The notes under the pieces were generated by a model that was not told the DNA's origin, searched no databases, and saw nothing but the letters and a program-made list of their open reading frames with translations. The translations under genes were made by a program, and so were the position numbers. From Rhizobium sp. NLR16a (GTDB lineage Bacteria > Pseudomonadota > Alphaproteobacteria > Rhizobiales > Rhizobiaceae), in NCBI RefSeq assembly GCF_017948245.1, contig NZ_CP072869.1, forward strand, positions 62,001-126,000: a DNA stretch of 64,000 bases, in the 5' to 3' direction. Each line of letters starts with the position of its first letter. Position 1 is the stretch's first letter. Positions 17,650-26,491 of the stretch are shown here, piece by piece.

Positions 17650-19272
17650 TCACTCGGCAGGCTGTGCTTGGGGCACGAAAGTGGTTGGGATCGCAGCTTC
17701 GTCGCGCACGCGGCCGCGGATCGTCATGAACACGTTCCAGGCCATGACGAGACCACCCGCCAGGTAAAGCGTTCCGCCCACCGCGCGCAGCACGTAGTAG
17801 GGGAACATGGCCGCGACCGTCTCCGCGAAGGAATAGACGAGGAAGCCCTGAGAATTGTACTCGCGCCACATCAGCCCCTGCTGGATGCCGGCAACCCAAA
17901 GCACGGCGGCGTAGACGACGATCCCGAGGGTTGCGAGCCAGAAGTGCCAGTTGACCATCCGCAGGCTGTAGAGACGCTCGCGTCCCCATAGCTTCGGCGT
18001 CAGATAGTAGATCGCCCCGAAGGTGATCATACCCACCCAGCCGAGGGCGCCGGAATGCACGTGGCCGATCGTCCATTCGGTATAGTGGCTGAGCGAATTG
18101 ACGGTTTTCACCGACATCATCGGACCTTCGAAGGTCGACATGCCATAAAAGGCAATGGCGACGACCATCATACGGATGATCGGGTCGGTGCGGATCTTGT
18201 CCCAGGCGCCCGAAAGGGTCATCAGGCCGTTGATCATGCCGCCCCAGGAGGGCATCCAGAGCATGATCGAGAAGACCATGCCGAGCGTCTGGGCCCAGTC
18301 GGGCAGTGCCGTGTAGTGCAGATGATGCGGGCCGGCCCAGATGTACATGAAGATCAGCGCCCAGAAGTGGATGATCGAAAGCCGGTATGAATAGACGGGT
18401 CGGTTGGCCTGCTTCGGCACGAAATAATACATCATTCCAAGGAAGCCGGCGGTGAGGAAGAAGCCGACGGCGTTATGGCCGTACCACCATTGGGTCAGCG
18501 CGTCCTGGACACCCGAGGAGACAGAATAGCTCTTGGAGCCAAGGAACGAGGTGGGAACCGCCAGGTTGTTGACCACGTGCAGCATGGCGATGGTGATGAT
18601 GAAGGCAAGGTAGAACCAGTTTGCTACATAAATGTGCGGCTCTTTGCGCTTCAGGATCGTCCCAAAATACACTGCTAGGTAGGCCACCCAAACGATGGTC
18701 AGCCAGAGGTCGACGTACCACTCAGGTTCGGCATATTCACGGCCTTGGGTGATTCCGAGAACGTATCCGGTCGCAGCCATCACAATAAAAAGCTGGTAGC
18801 CCCAGAATACGTACCAAGCCAGGCTACCGCCGAAAAGACGTGCGCGACAGGTGCGTTGCACCACGTAGAACGATGTCATGATGAGCGCGTTGCCGCCGAA
18901 GGCGAAGATGACCGCCGACGTATGAACGGGCCGCAGCCTCCCGAAATTGAGATAAGGGGCGATGTTGAGGTCGGGATAGGCAAGTTGCAGCGCGATGATC
19001 ACGCCAACCAGGAAGCCGACCACGCCCCAGAATACCGTGGCAATCAAGCCATACCGTATCACCTCGTCGAAGTAGCCGGACTTATCGGCGTTACGCTGTT
19101 GGCCTGCCGGCGAAAATTCAACCTTGCTGACCATCAGCACAGCCCCCATAACGAGGCAGAGGCAAAGTATGCCCATATGAACCGCAAAGAGATGATTATG
19201 CGCGAATGCGGCTAGTAGCAGCGCTAGAAACGCCGCGACCGCGATCACCATCGTTTCCGTTGTGTAATTCAT
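17650..19272 (-). CDS. fixN: cbb3 oxidase catalytic subunit FixN (CcoN)
   Basis: FixN is the haem-copper subunit that reduces oxygen to water at the very low oxygen levels of nodules. The 540-residue protein has twelve or more predicted transmembrane helices and the typical stretches [40 protein letters not shown] and [20 protein letters not shown], which carry haem and CuB histidines. It is the first gene of fixNOQP; an FNR/FixK box lies about 85 bases upstream. The gene is intact. Confidence 0.98.
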   Translation of the reverse strand: MNYTTETMVIAVAAFLALLLAAFAHNHLFAVHMGILCLCLVMGAVLMVSKVEFSPAGQQRNADKSGYFDEVIRYGLIATVFWGVVGFLVGVIIALQLAYPDLNIAPYLNFGRLRPVHTSAVIFAFGGNALIMTSFYVVQRTCRARLFGGSLAWYVFWGYQLFIVMAATGYVLGITQGREYAEPEWYVDLWLTIVWVAYLAVYFGTILKRKEPHIYVANWFYLAFIITIAMLHVVNNLAVPTSFLGSKSYSVSSGVQDALTQWWYGHNAVGFFLTAGFLGMMYYFVPKQANRPVYSYRLSIIHFWALIFMYIWAGPHHLHYTALPDWAQTLGMVFSIMLWMPSWGGMINGLMTLSGAWDKIRTDPIIRMMVVAIAFYGMSTFEGPMMSVKTVNSLSHYTEWTIGHVHSGALGWVGMITFGAIYYLTPKLWGRERLYSLRMVNWHFWLATLGIVVYAAVLWVAGIQQGLMWREYNSQGFLVYSFAETVAAMFPYYVLRAVGGTLYLAGGLVMAWNVFMTIRGRVRDEAAIPTTFVPQAQPAE

Positions 19273-19351
19273 GATGTCGTCCCCAGTACGCCGACGACCG
19301 CGTCGCGGCCGTCTTTCTCGCCAGGACTGTCATGAAGCCGCGAATTGCGCC

Positions 19352-19365
19352 TTGATCTGCGTCAA
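19352..19365 (-). promoter_or_regulatory. FNR/FixK box before fixN
   Basis: TTGATCTGCGTCAA matches TTGAT-N4-ATCAA with one change. Its centre is about 86 bases upstream of the fixN start, which leaves a normal leader if transcription begins about 41 bases downstream of the box. Confidence 0.75.
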
Positions 19366-19379
19366 CGAGAGGCCGGGAA

Positions 19380-19899
19380 GACGGGACTGCGCTACGATTA
19401 TAATACAATGGGTCGTTTAGTCGTTCGGCACATTGCAACTGTCCTGACATCACGCTGGGTGTGTTAGATCACGTTTTTGTGGTGGATCAGTTCTCCCGGA
19501 TTGGCGGAACGCGTTATGGGCCAGGTGTTATAGACGAGCGCAGGACGACAGATGCAGCCCATCAAACAATGTCAGAGTTTGCTGACGCGCTATAGGATCA
19601 ACCTGAGGAAGGTGGCCGGAAGAAAAAATATGTTTTTGGCCGACATGCCGTAGGAAACGCCGAATTTAGGGCGCTGCACCCTTGAGGTGAGATGTCCAGA
19701 AGGAGGGCTTAGGAAATCGTTGCTAACATCGGCTGGGATACATGTTTCGAGCGGCAACTTGTCGACGGCGTGCAAGCCCGGCGTAAAATCAATGAAACAC
19801 GAGCCGATTGGAAGCAAGCTGCGCGCTTCGCTCGATCGTGTCAGAAACGCCGCTACGGGTGAGCGGCATTATTGTTCCTCTCTATGTTGGTTGTCTGGT
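19380..19899. other. Gap with no recognised gene
   Basis: These 520 bases between the fixN control region and the IS66 element hold only short open frames with no family resemblance. No NifA site, hairpin with a T-run or tRNA was seen. The last eight bases of the flank (19900-19907) are one copy of the IS66 target duplication. Confidence 0.5.
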
Positions 19900-19996
19900 C
19901 AAAAAGGGTAGGCATCCGAGTTGGGCCGCATTGTGGAGTGAGTGAGAGTGTGGATGCTCTGTCTATATAGACGGCAATATAGACGGTGCTTCACAC

Positions 19997-20425
19997 ATGG
20001 ACTTGATGAATGATCTCACCGGGCATTTTAGCCGGATGGAGATTGTCGATAGCGGGCGTCGCCGGCGTTTCACGGATGAAGCGAAGCTGGCGATTGTGGC
20101 TGAGAGTTATAACGGCCCGCGGCAGGTGACGGCCACGGCGCAGCGTCATGGGATCACGCGCTGGCAGTTGAATGCCTGGCGCAGGGCCGTCCGGGAAGGA
20201 CGGCTTGTCCACCGCTCGACGAACGGGTTTGTTCCAGCGATCGTTGTTGCCGAGCCGGCTGTTGCGAAGACGCCATCTGCGGCGACTGTCGCTGTGCCGC
20301 CGCCTGTCAGCGACCAGGGTCGCATGGAGGTGGTGAGTGCGAACGACCGGCGTGTGATCGTCGGTCGGGATGTCGACGTGGACGTCCTGCTGCGGATTAT
20401 GCGGGGTCTGGAGACGTTGCGATGA
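19997..20425 (+). CDS. tnpA: IS66 TnpA (helix-turn-helix accessory protein)
   Basis: TnpA is an accessory DNA-binding protein of IS66 elements. The 142-residue product has an N-terminal helix-turn-helix, RRFTDEAKLAIVAESYNGPR then VTATAQRHGITRWQLNAWRR, close to the OrfA of IS3, and a variable tail that ends DVDVDVLLRIMRGLETLR, the normal family end. It overlaps tnpB by four bases (ATGA), so translation is probably coupled. Confidence 0.92.
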   Translation: MDLMNDLTGHFSRMEIVDSGRRRRFTDEAKLAIVAESYNGPRQVTATAQRHGITRWQLNAWRRAVREGRLVHRSTNGFVPAIVVAEPAVAKTPSAATVAVPPPVSDQGRMEVVSANDRRVIVGRDVDVDVLLRIMRGLETLR

Positions 20426-20772
20426 ACCCGTTTCCGATGGGAACGGGTGTCAAGGTTTGGTTGTCGACCGGACATACAGACATGCGGTGCGGCTTTCCTT
20501 CGCTAGCCCTTCGGGTGCAGGAAGTGTTGAAGCATGACCCGGTGGGCGGTCATCTGTTCTGCTTCCGGGGCCGCCGAGGTGATCTGGTAAAATTGATCTG
20601 GCATGATGGCCAGGGCGCATGCCTGTTCACGAAAAAATTGGAACGCGGCCGGTTTATCTGGCCGAATGTAGAGGGCGGCGCGGTGGCAATCACGCCGGCG
20701 CAGCTTTCTTATTTGCTGTCCGGAATTGACTGGAGAGCCCCTCAGGAAACCTGGCGCCCGACGCGGGTTTGA
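20422..20772 (+). CDS. tnpB: IS66 TnpB (Orf2)
   Basis: The 116-residue product is a typical IS66 Orf2: GTGVKVWLSTGHTDMRCGFP at the start, then LFCFRGRRGDLVKLIWHDGQ and CLFTKKLERGRFIWP. It is needed for transposition in this family, but its molecular role is not established. It begins in the tnpA stop and is followed by tnpC after 47 bases. Confidence 0.95.
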   Translation: MNPFPMGTGVKVWLSTGHTDMRCGFPSLALRVQEVLKHDPVGGHLFCFRGRRGDLVKLIWHDGQGACLFTKKLERGRFIWPNVEGGAVAITPAQLSYLLSGIDWRAPQETWRPTRV

Positions 20773-20819
20773 ACGTCTTTTGCATTGAATTTGTTGGATA
20801 AATATGCTTCTATGACAGC

Positions 20820-22463
20820 ATGTCGTTACCGCCTCTCTCACTGCCGGACGATCTAACCAGCGCCCACGCCGCGTTGCTGGCGGAACGCGAGGCGCGGATA
20901 CGCGCTGAGGCTGAAGCGAGCAGTGCAAAAGCAAAACTTTCTGGCATTGAGGCGCTCAACGCCCATCTGCAATTGCTGATCGCCAAGTTGGAACGCGACA
21001 AACACGGTCCGAGCCGGGAGCGCACCCAGCGGCTGATCGACCAGATGGAATTGCAGCTTGAGGAACTGGTCGCTGATGCGACCGAAGATGAGCTTGCGTC
21101 AGAGGCGGCCTCAGCGAAAACACAGACCGTTCGTGCCTTCACCCGCAAGCGCCCGGTGCGCAAACCCTGGCCAGAAAATATTGAGCGCGAACTTCTCGTC
21201 GTCGACGCGCCGACCGCCTGCACCCATTGTGGCAGCGAGCGTCTGTCGAAGCTCGGTGAGGATACTACCGAGACGCTGGAGGAGGTCCCGCGCCGCTTCA
21301 AGATCGTCGAAACCGTCCGGGAGAAATTTACCTGCCGGGACTGTGGCTGCATCAGCCAGGCGCCGGCGCCTTTCCATGCCACGTCGCGCGGCTTCCTTGG
21401 CCCCAACCTTCTTTCCACCATCGTCTTCGACAAATTCTCCGAGCATCAGCCCCTGAACCGCCAAAGTCGCCGGTTCCGCAGCGAGGGGATTGATCTGTCA
21501 ACCCAGACGCTCGCCGACCAGGTTGGCTACGTCAGCGCCGCCGTCAAGCCACTCTTCGACATGATCGAAACCCACGTGTTTGCGGCCGAGCGCCTCCACG
21601 GCGACGACACCACCATCCCGGTCCTGGCCAAGGGGCAGTGCATTACCGGCCGCATATGGACTTACGTTTGCGACGACCGGCCATTTGGAGGGCTCGCGCC
21701 GCCGGCTGCCGTCTTCTACGCCTCCAGCGACCGGCGTGGCGAACATCCGCAACGACATTTGGCCGAGTTCACCGGCATCCTGCAGGCCGATTGCTACAAT
21801 GGCTTCAATCCGCTCTTCGACCGGAGCAGGAAACAAATCCCGGTAACGCCAGCCTTCTGTTTTGCCCATGCGCGGCGAAAGTTCTTCGAGTTGGCCGACG
21901 TCTCTCGCAGTGCGCGCCGAGGTAAAGGCGCACGGCCTGTCTCGGCAACGGCGTTGGAGGCGGTTAAACGCATCGACGCGTTGTTCGCCATCGAGCGCGA
22001 GATCAACGGTCGGAGTGCCGAAGAGCGCCTTGCCGTGCGCCAGGAAAAGAGCAAGCCGCTGCTCGACGAACTGGAGGCTTGGTTCAGGCTGGAACTCGAA
22101 GGCCTGTCGCGATCCTCACCGGTGATTGAACCCATCAACTATATGCTGTCGCGCTGGACCGACTTTGCCAGATACGCCGACGACGGCAGGATCTGCATGA
22201 CGAATAACGCGGCGGAAAGAGCCCTGCGCGGGGTTGCATGTGGAAGAAAGAACTGGAGCTTCGCCGGATCCGAGCGGGGCGCCGACCGGGCGGCCATCAT
22301 GCTGACCCTTATCACGACGGCCCGCCTCAATGACATCGACCCGAAGGCTTGGCTCGCAGATGTGCTGACGCGCATCGCAGATCTTCCCTTCTCCCGCCTG
22401 CGTGAGCTCTTGCCTTGGGAATGGAAGAGGATCAAGGCGGTGGCGATATCGGTTGCCGCGTAA
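20820..22463 (+). CDS. tnpC: IS66 transposase TnpC
   Basis: The 547-residue DDE transposase has the family's N-terminal leucine-rich helix (residues 15-75), a zinc-binding segment (CTHCGSERLSKLGED, later CRDCGCIS), and the catalytic domain with RLHGDDTTIPVLAKGQ (first Asp), FTGILQADCYNGFNPLF (second Asp) and TNNAAERALRGVACGRKNW (Glu). The C-terminal IS66 domain ends PFSRLRELLPWEWKR. The gene is intact, so the element may still be active. Confidence 0.96.
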   Translation: MSLPPLSLPDDLTSAHAALLAEREARIRAEAEASSAKAKLSGIEALNAHLQLLIAKLERDKHGPSRERTQRLIDQMELQLEELVADATEDELASEAASAKTQTVRAFTRKRPVRKPWPENIERELLVVDAPTACTHCGSERLSKLGEDTTETLEEVPRRFKIVETVREKFTCRDCGCISQAPAPFHATSRGFLGPNLLSTIVFDKFSEHQPLNRQSRRFRSEGIDLSTQTLADQVGYVSAAVKPLFDMIETHVFAAERLHGDDTTIPVLAKGQCITGRIWTYVCDDRPFGGLAPPAAVFYASSDRRGEHPQRHLAEFTGILQADCYNGFNPLFDRSRKQIPVTPAFCFAHARRKFFELADVSRSARRGKGARPVSATALEAVKRIDALFAIEREINGRSAEERLAVRQEKSKPLLDELEAWFRLELEGLSRSSPVIEPINYMLSRWTDFARYADDGRICMTNNAAERALRGVACGRKNWSFAGSERGADRAAIMLTLITTARLNDIDPKAWLADVLTRIADLPFSRLRELLPWEWKRIKAVAISVAA

Positions 22464-22677
22464 ACAGCGTCCGAAACAGCTCCTCCGACCGCCGCAGACC
22501 CTCGTCCGTCAGCACCAGCGACTTCGACTTGTTCACCGGGTCGCCGATCATGCCCTTCTGATGCAAGCGATCCGTCGTTGCCCAGTCAAAGCCCTTCCAG
22601 GCACAACGCTCGTTATGCAGCGTTAGCCACAACAGCGCCAAAACGGCATCGTCGATCTTGTCCTCATCGATCTCCAT
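22432..22677 (-). CDS. DUF6429-like passenger protein of IS66
   Basis: The 81-residue product, MEIDEDKIDDAVLALLWLTL then WKGFDWATTDRLHQKGMIGD and SLVLTDEGLRRSEELFRTLF, matches small proteins often found at the 3' end of IS66-type elements and annotated as DUF6429. The pattern suggests a compact winged-helix-like fold. It runs against tnpC and overlaps its end by about 30 bases. Whether it regulates the transposase or serves the host is not known. Confidence 0.7.
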   Translation of the reverse strand: MEIDEDKIDDAVLALLWLTLHNERCAWKGFDWATTDRLHQKGMIGDPVNKSKSLVLTDEGLRRSEELFRTLFTRQPISPPP

Positions 22678-22743
22678 GAACCCGACGTTACCACGCGAGC
22701 CCCATTAAGTCCTGCGGCCCACCTCGGATGGCTACCAAAAAGG

Positions 22744-23335
22744 GGGCCGTCCAACATCTGGTTCGCCAAGATAGGTGGAAGTCTCCGATTCGATCAGAGC
22801 GTTCCGCAGGGAGCGTTCTCCTCGTACAGGGCTGCGCGAGTCGTCCGGCGGCTGGAAGGTGCGCCGAAGACCAAACGCAATGCCATCAAATGGAGGCGCT
22901 AGTCATATGCCACCGCGGCGCGGACTGCCGCCAGCCGCATCAATGCCCGCGAATGCGAGCTCAATACCTTGCGATGGGTTCTGGCCTACCAGCAAGCACT
23001 TCATGATCGAGCCTGAGTCAGACAACGATATGCTGGCGCACCGGAGTCGAAGGCTATCAACTTCAGCCGCATTGGACTGCCTCGTCTTCAATAACGGGAA
23101 AGCGTCGATCCGGAACCTACAACCCTATCCGTATTCACCGGTCGGGTCTGTCCGCGCCCTGTCTGTGCGATGAAGACTGCATGTTGAACTCGACGATGTG
23201 CCGGGTTATCAGAGCGGTGGAACAGGCGATCGCCGCCAGCGATCAAATGGCTACCAAGTCGACGCGTCCCTGGGCCGATGGCCAGATCAAGCGATTTCGC
23301 CGCCGCCTCCATTCGGGCGTCGCTTGTGGCGCTGT
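22744..23335. other. Gap with no recognised gene
   Basis: Between the IS66 right flank and the end of aspartate kinase only short frames occur, with no family match. They may be debris of older insertions, but nothing can be named. Confidence 0.5.
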
Positions 23336-24436
23336 TTAGTCGTTCTCTATCACAAGATCGCCAATGGCTGCAGGATGCATTTGTTCGTGGATGTTTTGCG
23401 CATGTGCCATGGCGCTCTCGTAGTCAACGTGAAGGTGGACGCGCGACATCGCGCCATTAAGCTCGGTCACCACGACCTTTGATCCGATGGCGACGGCGCG
23501 CGTGCCTGCCGTTCCGACGAGGCGCATCGCGAAATCGATGTCGGTTATGATGCAAAGGCAGGGCCTGCCGTCCTCTTCAAAGCATATCGAGCTAATATCG
23601 TGTTGATCAAGAAAGACACAGAGAGCATCGCGTTCTGCAACACTCGCGACAGCTAATACTGCTGTGTCGCGTGCTACTGTCACGGATCTGGAGTATTCGT
23701 GGCCTGTGATGACTGTGCCCGTCGCCGCTCCGTTATTAGTCAGTGCTTTGCACACTATGGTGACTGCGTGCTTATTAGCATAATCCACTGCCCTGTGGTG
23801 CAGCACCTTTGCGCCCTGTCGCGACATCTGCGCGATTGTCCCATACCCAATCTTCGGGATTAATCGTGCCCCTGGTACAAGATGAGGATCTGCCGTGTAG
23901 ACGCCCTTAACATCTGAATATATTTCGCACACTTGCCCTCCCAACATAGCCGCGATCACGACCGCTGTCAGATCGGAGCTGTTTCTGCCGAGAAACGTTA
24001 GTCTGCCCGACTGATCAACTGCCTGACCACCCGCGACAACGACAATGTCATGCTCCTGAAGTGCAGCCCTGATTGGCTGAGGATCGACGCTTTCAACTGA
24101 GGCGCGACCGAAGTCCGAATTTGTGCGTATCCCTAGGACATAGCCGTTCAACGACGTTACGGGAATCCCAAGGCGACTGACCGCAGCTTCCAACAGGCAC
24201 GCACTCAGCATCTCGCCGATAGCAAGCGTCGCATCGAGATTCGATGGCGTTGCTTCCCTATTGACGCCAAGCACGGTTGATTTCAGCTCGTCGGTCATTC
24301 CAGACATTGCGCTGACCACGGCAACTATCTTGCTTCCTCCTTCAGCTCGCAGCTCAGCTAAATACCGAGCAACTCGGGCATAATGGCAAGGGTCTCGAAA
24401 ACTCGAGCCCCCGAATTTGACAATAGTCGTCTTCAT
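23336..24436 (-). CDS. lysC: Aspartate kinase
   Basis: Aspartate kinase makes aspartyl phosphate from aspartate and ATP. The 366-residue protein has the amino-acid-kinase start [14 protein letters not shown], the substrate segment [13 protein letters not shown], the catalytic [20 protein letters not shown], then [20 protein letters not shown] and [16 protein letters not shown]. The C-terminal regulatory ACT part (about 265-366) is present but weakly conserved, and the protein is shorter than the usual 405 or more residues, so feedback control by lysine or threonine may be altered. Its ATG overlaps the asd stop as ATGA. A housekeeping copy should exist elsewhere; this one lies downstream of the nif genes on the same strand. 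Confidence 0.88.
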   Translation of the reverse strand: MKTTIVKFGGSSFRDPCHYARVARYLAELRAEGGSKIVAVVSAMSGMTDELKSTVLGVNREATPSNLDATLAIGEMLSACLLEAAVSRLGIPVTSLNGYVLGIRTNSDFGRASVESVDPQPIRAALQEHDIVVVAGGQAVDQSGRLTFLGRNSSDLTAVVIAAMLGGQVCEIYSDVKGVYTADPHLVPGARLIPKIGYGTIAQMSRQGAKVLHHRAVDYANKHAVTIVCKALTNNGAATGTVITGHEYSRSVTVARDTAVLAVASVAERDALCVFLDQHDISSICFEEDGRPCLCIITDIDFAMRLVGTAGTRAVAIGSKVVVTELNGAMSRVHLHVDYESAMAHAQNIHEQMHPAAIGDLVIEND

Positions 24437-25458
24437 GATTCACCGATCAAATTTTTGGCGATCGCAAGCTGTGCGATGAGGAGTGCGTTGAGTGCGGCCC
24501 CAACCTGAACGTTGTCGGCTACAACCCACATCCACAGCCCGCGCGGGTTCTCTGGATTAACTCGGACCCGTCCGACGTGAACATCTGCAGGATCTCCCAG
24601 ATAGCGCGGCGTTGGATATCCGTCAGCATAAAGTCGAACACCTGGTTCATTTGCCAGGAGCTCATGGACCTGTTCTAGTCGAACATGTTCGTCAAACTCG
24701 ACGTATACCGCCTCGGAATGACCCGTCTTTACCGGCACTCTGACGCAGGTGGCGGCTAACTGCAGATGAGGCATACCGAAGATCTTCCGTGACTCTTGAA
24801 CCAGCTTGCGTTCCTCAAGAGCCACGCCTTCGCGGGAAATCTGTCCGATCTGCGGTATGACGTTGAATGCAAGAGGGACAGGGAAGCTCTCCGCAGCGGG
24901 TCCGGTGCTCCCCTCGAGCCAGGCTTTGACACCGTCTTCCAGCTCCTTAATCCCGCGCAGGCCAACTCCTGAGGCGGCTTGAAAGGTGGTCAAAAGAACC
25001 TGGCTAATGCCGAACGTCGCTATCAACGGTCGCAGTGCCCGAACCAGCTGTATCGTGGAGCAATTTGGATTTGCTACTATTCCAGACGGTGGACGAACCG
25101 TAAGTGAACACGCGTTAACTTGTGGTACGATGAGGGGTACGTCAGGCCTCATTCGAAAGGCATTCGAGTTATCAATCACCAAGGCTCCTTGGGATGCGAA
25201 CCGAGGTATCCATACGCCGCTTACGTCGCCGCCTGCAGAGAAGAATGCAATGTCGGTTTTGGTATCACCGATATCGCTAATGTCGCGGAGTGCCTCAACC
25301 TGGTATGTTTGGTCTCGAAACTTGAATTGGCGCGCACCCGAACTGGAGGCGAACATCCGCAGTCGATTGACCTTAATCTCACTTTTTTCCAATAACTTGA
25401 TCAGGGCCGTTCCGACCGCCCCGGTTGCTCCAACGATAGAAATATCTAATGGTCTCAT
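24433..25458 (-). CDS. asd: Aspartate-semialdehyde dehydrogenase
   Basis: The enzyme reduces aspartyl phosphate to aspartate semialdehyde with NADPH. The 341-residue product has the nucleotide-binding start ISIVGATGAVGTALIKLLEK, the catalytic cysteine in GIVANPNCSTIQ (Cys133), the substrate segment QAASGVGLRGIKELEDGVKA and the C-terminal NLRGLWMWVVADNVQVGAAL-type end. The ATG at 25458 is chosen over the one at 25572 because GAGGT lies just upstream and the fold begins there. It is translationally coupled to aspartate kinase. The pair could feed an EctB-like aminotransferase at 35296, giving 2,4-diaminobutyrate. Confidence 0.92.
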   Translation of the reverse strand: MRPLDISIVGATGAVGTALIKLLEKSEIKVNRLRMFASSSGARQFKFRDQTYQVEALRDISDIGDTKTDIAFFSAGGDVSGVWIPRFASQGALVIDNSNAFRMRPDVPLIVPQVNACSLTVRPPSGIVANPNCSTIQLVRALRPLIATFGISQVLLTTFQAASGVGLRGIKELEDGVKAWLEGSTGPAAESFPVPLAFNVIPQIGQISREGVALEERKLVQESRKIFGMPHLQLAATCVRVPVKTGHSEAVYVEFDEHVRLEQVHELLANEPGVRLYADGYPTPRYLGDPADVHVGRVRVNPENPRGLWMWVVADNVQVGAALNALLIAQLAIAKNLIGES

Positions 25459-25787
25459 GAGTACCTCATTTAGACGCTCGTGGTTGGATCTTGCTTTCAA
25501 TATTCGAAGCTCGCTTCGGCCGCCCAAGGATGTAACTGGAAGTCTGTCGTCGCGGCTTGATGCACAGTTCAATGCCTCCTCTCTTCAGATCGTTGGACTT
25601 TCGACCTGGTGTTTCCTGCAATAATTGCCTCCGAATGGCAGATTGGACGCCTAGAAAGGTCTTCGCGTCGCCAGCCGGCGGATTTGCTTTCAGGAAGCTG
25701 CCATGCGGCCTTCTCCACGTCTTCGAACCGATGCGATAGTCTCGCAATTTGGACGGTGCCGGCGGCTTCTAGCGCTCGGAACGGAAT
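25459..25787. other. Gap between fdxB and asd
   Basis: About 330 bases hold no recognisable gene. The NifX-associated (DUF269) gene that often follows nifX is not here. No -24/-12 promoter with correct spacing was found on the minus strand, so asd may depend on read-through from the nif operon. Confidence 0.5.
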
Positions 25788-26111
25788 TCAAGATTCGTGC
25801 GGTGAAAGATGAGCAACGGCGATATGAGTCTGGCAGTTCTTTGGACAGACGCGGGCGCACGCTCCGCAGCCGATACAGCGGCCGGGATAATCAATGACCA
25901 TGATGACCCGACTGAGTTCACCATTAAAGTCGTCCTCGCCATCGCAGGCACCGAGCATGTCGCCTGCTTCATCGATGCCGTAGAGATGCATGACCTCGCG
26001 TGAGCAGACCTTGAAGCAGCGACCGCAGCCAATGCAGGTCGCAGGGTTGATCGAATTCAAATATTCCGGCATCCATTGGGATCCGTCGCGAGTCACGCAT
26101 GAGCTTGTCAT
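25788..26111 (-). CDS. fdxB: Nif-specific 2[4Fe-4S] ferredoxin FdxB
   Basis: FdxB is a small electron carrier of nif operons. The 107-residue product has two four-cysteine clusters: CIGCGRCFKVC (Cys26, 29, 32, 36) and CIGCGACARVCP (Cys79, 82, 85, 89), with the insert EAGDMLGACDGEDDFNGELS between them that is typical of the nif-type ferredoxin III family. The ATG at 26111 has GGAGGA before it. It directly follows nifX. Confidence 0.93.
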   Translation of the reverse strand: MTSSCVTRDGSQWMPEYLNSINPATCIGCGRCFKVCSREVMHLYGIDEAGDMLGACDGEDDFNGELSRVIMVIDYPGRCIGCGACARVCPKNCQTHIAVAHLSPHES

Positions 26112-26124
26112 AGATTCCTCCAAT

Positions 26125-26466
26125 TTAGCGAGTTCTGCCGATGGCAAATGTGACAGCCGAAGGCCCGCCGATTGCCAGACAAAAACGAGTTGGCAGCTGT
26201 CTACAATCTTTGCCCAGCGCAGCCTCACCTTCGCTTCGATGTCTTTCGATCTTGTCGGAGATATTCTCGATCCCGGCGGCTTCCACGAAGGTCCACGTGT
26301 CGCTTGTCTCGTCGTAGGTGGCAAATAGTCTGACCGATGCAAACCGCGCTGTCAGTCCCTTCATATCTTGCGTGACGATCGCAATTCGCAGAGCGCCTGC
26401 CGGCAGTTTCGGCCGCTGTTGCTGGAGTCTCCCATTGAAGAGTGGGAGGCGACGAATTGATCTCAT
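26125..26466 (-). CDS. nifX: NifX, truncated and locally frame-shifted
   Basis: NifX carries FeMo-cofactor precursors between NifB and NifEN. The product has 113 residues against about 150-160 in relatives. The first part is normal (LRIAIVTQDMKGLTARFASV, FVEAAGIENISDKIERHRSE). Then about twelve residues are out of frame: the expected AKIVDSCQLVF is seen in the neighbouring frame, and the match returns to the starting frame at CLAIGGPSAV. The end, TFAIGRTR and stop, lacks the conserved C-terminal 40 residues. A short T-run at about 26190 is one likely indel site. The gene may be non-functional. Confidence 0.85.
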   Translation of the reverse strand: MRSIRRLPLFNGRLQQQRPKLPAGALRIAIVTQDMKGLTARFASVRLFATYDETSDTWTFVEAAGIENISDKIERHRSEGEAALGKDCRQLPTRFCLAIGGPSAVTFAIGRTR

Positions 26467-26491
26467 TTGCGATTCCCGCCTGTCGGTTGGG

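Larger units (their letters stand above)
19908..22735 (+). mobile_element. Complete IS66-family insertion sequence with target duplication
   Basis: The element is 2,828 bases. Its left end starts GTAGGCATCCGAG and its right end, read inward, GTAGCCATCCGAG; about 21 of 23 terminal bases match. Both outer flanks carry the same eight bases, CAAAAAGG (19900-19907 and 22736-22743), the 8-bp duplication typical of IS66. It holds tnpA, tnpB, tnpC and an opposing DUF6429-like gene, all with open frames. It is complete and probably a recent arrival between the fix and nif blocks. Confidence 0.93.
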
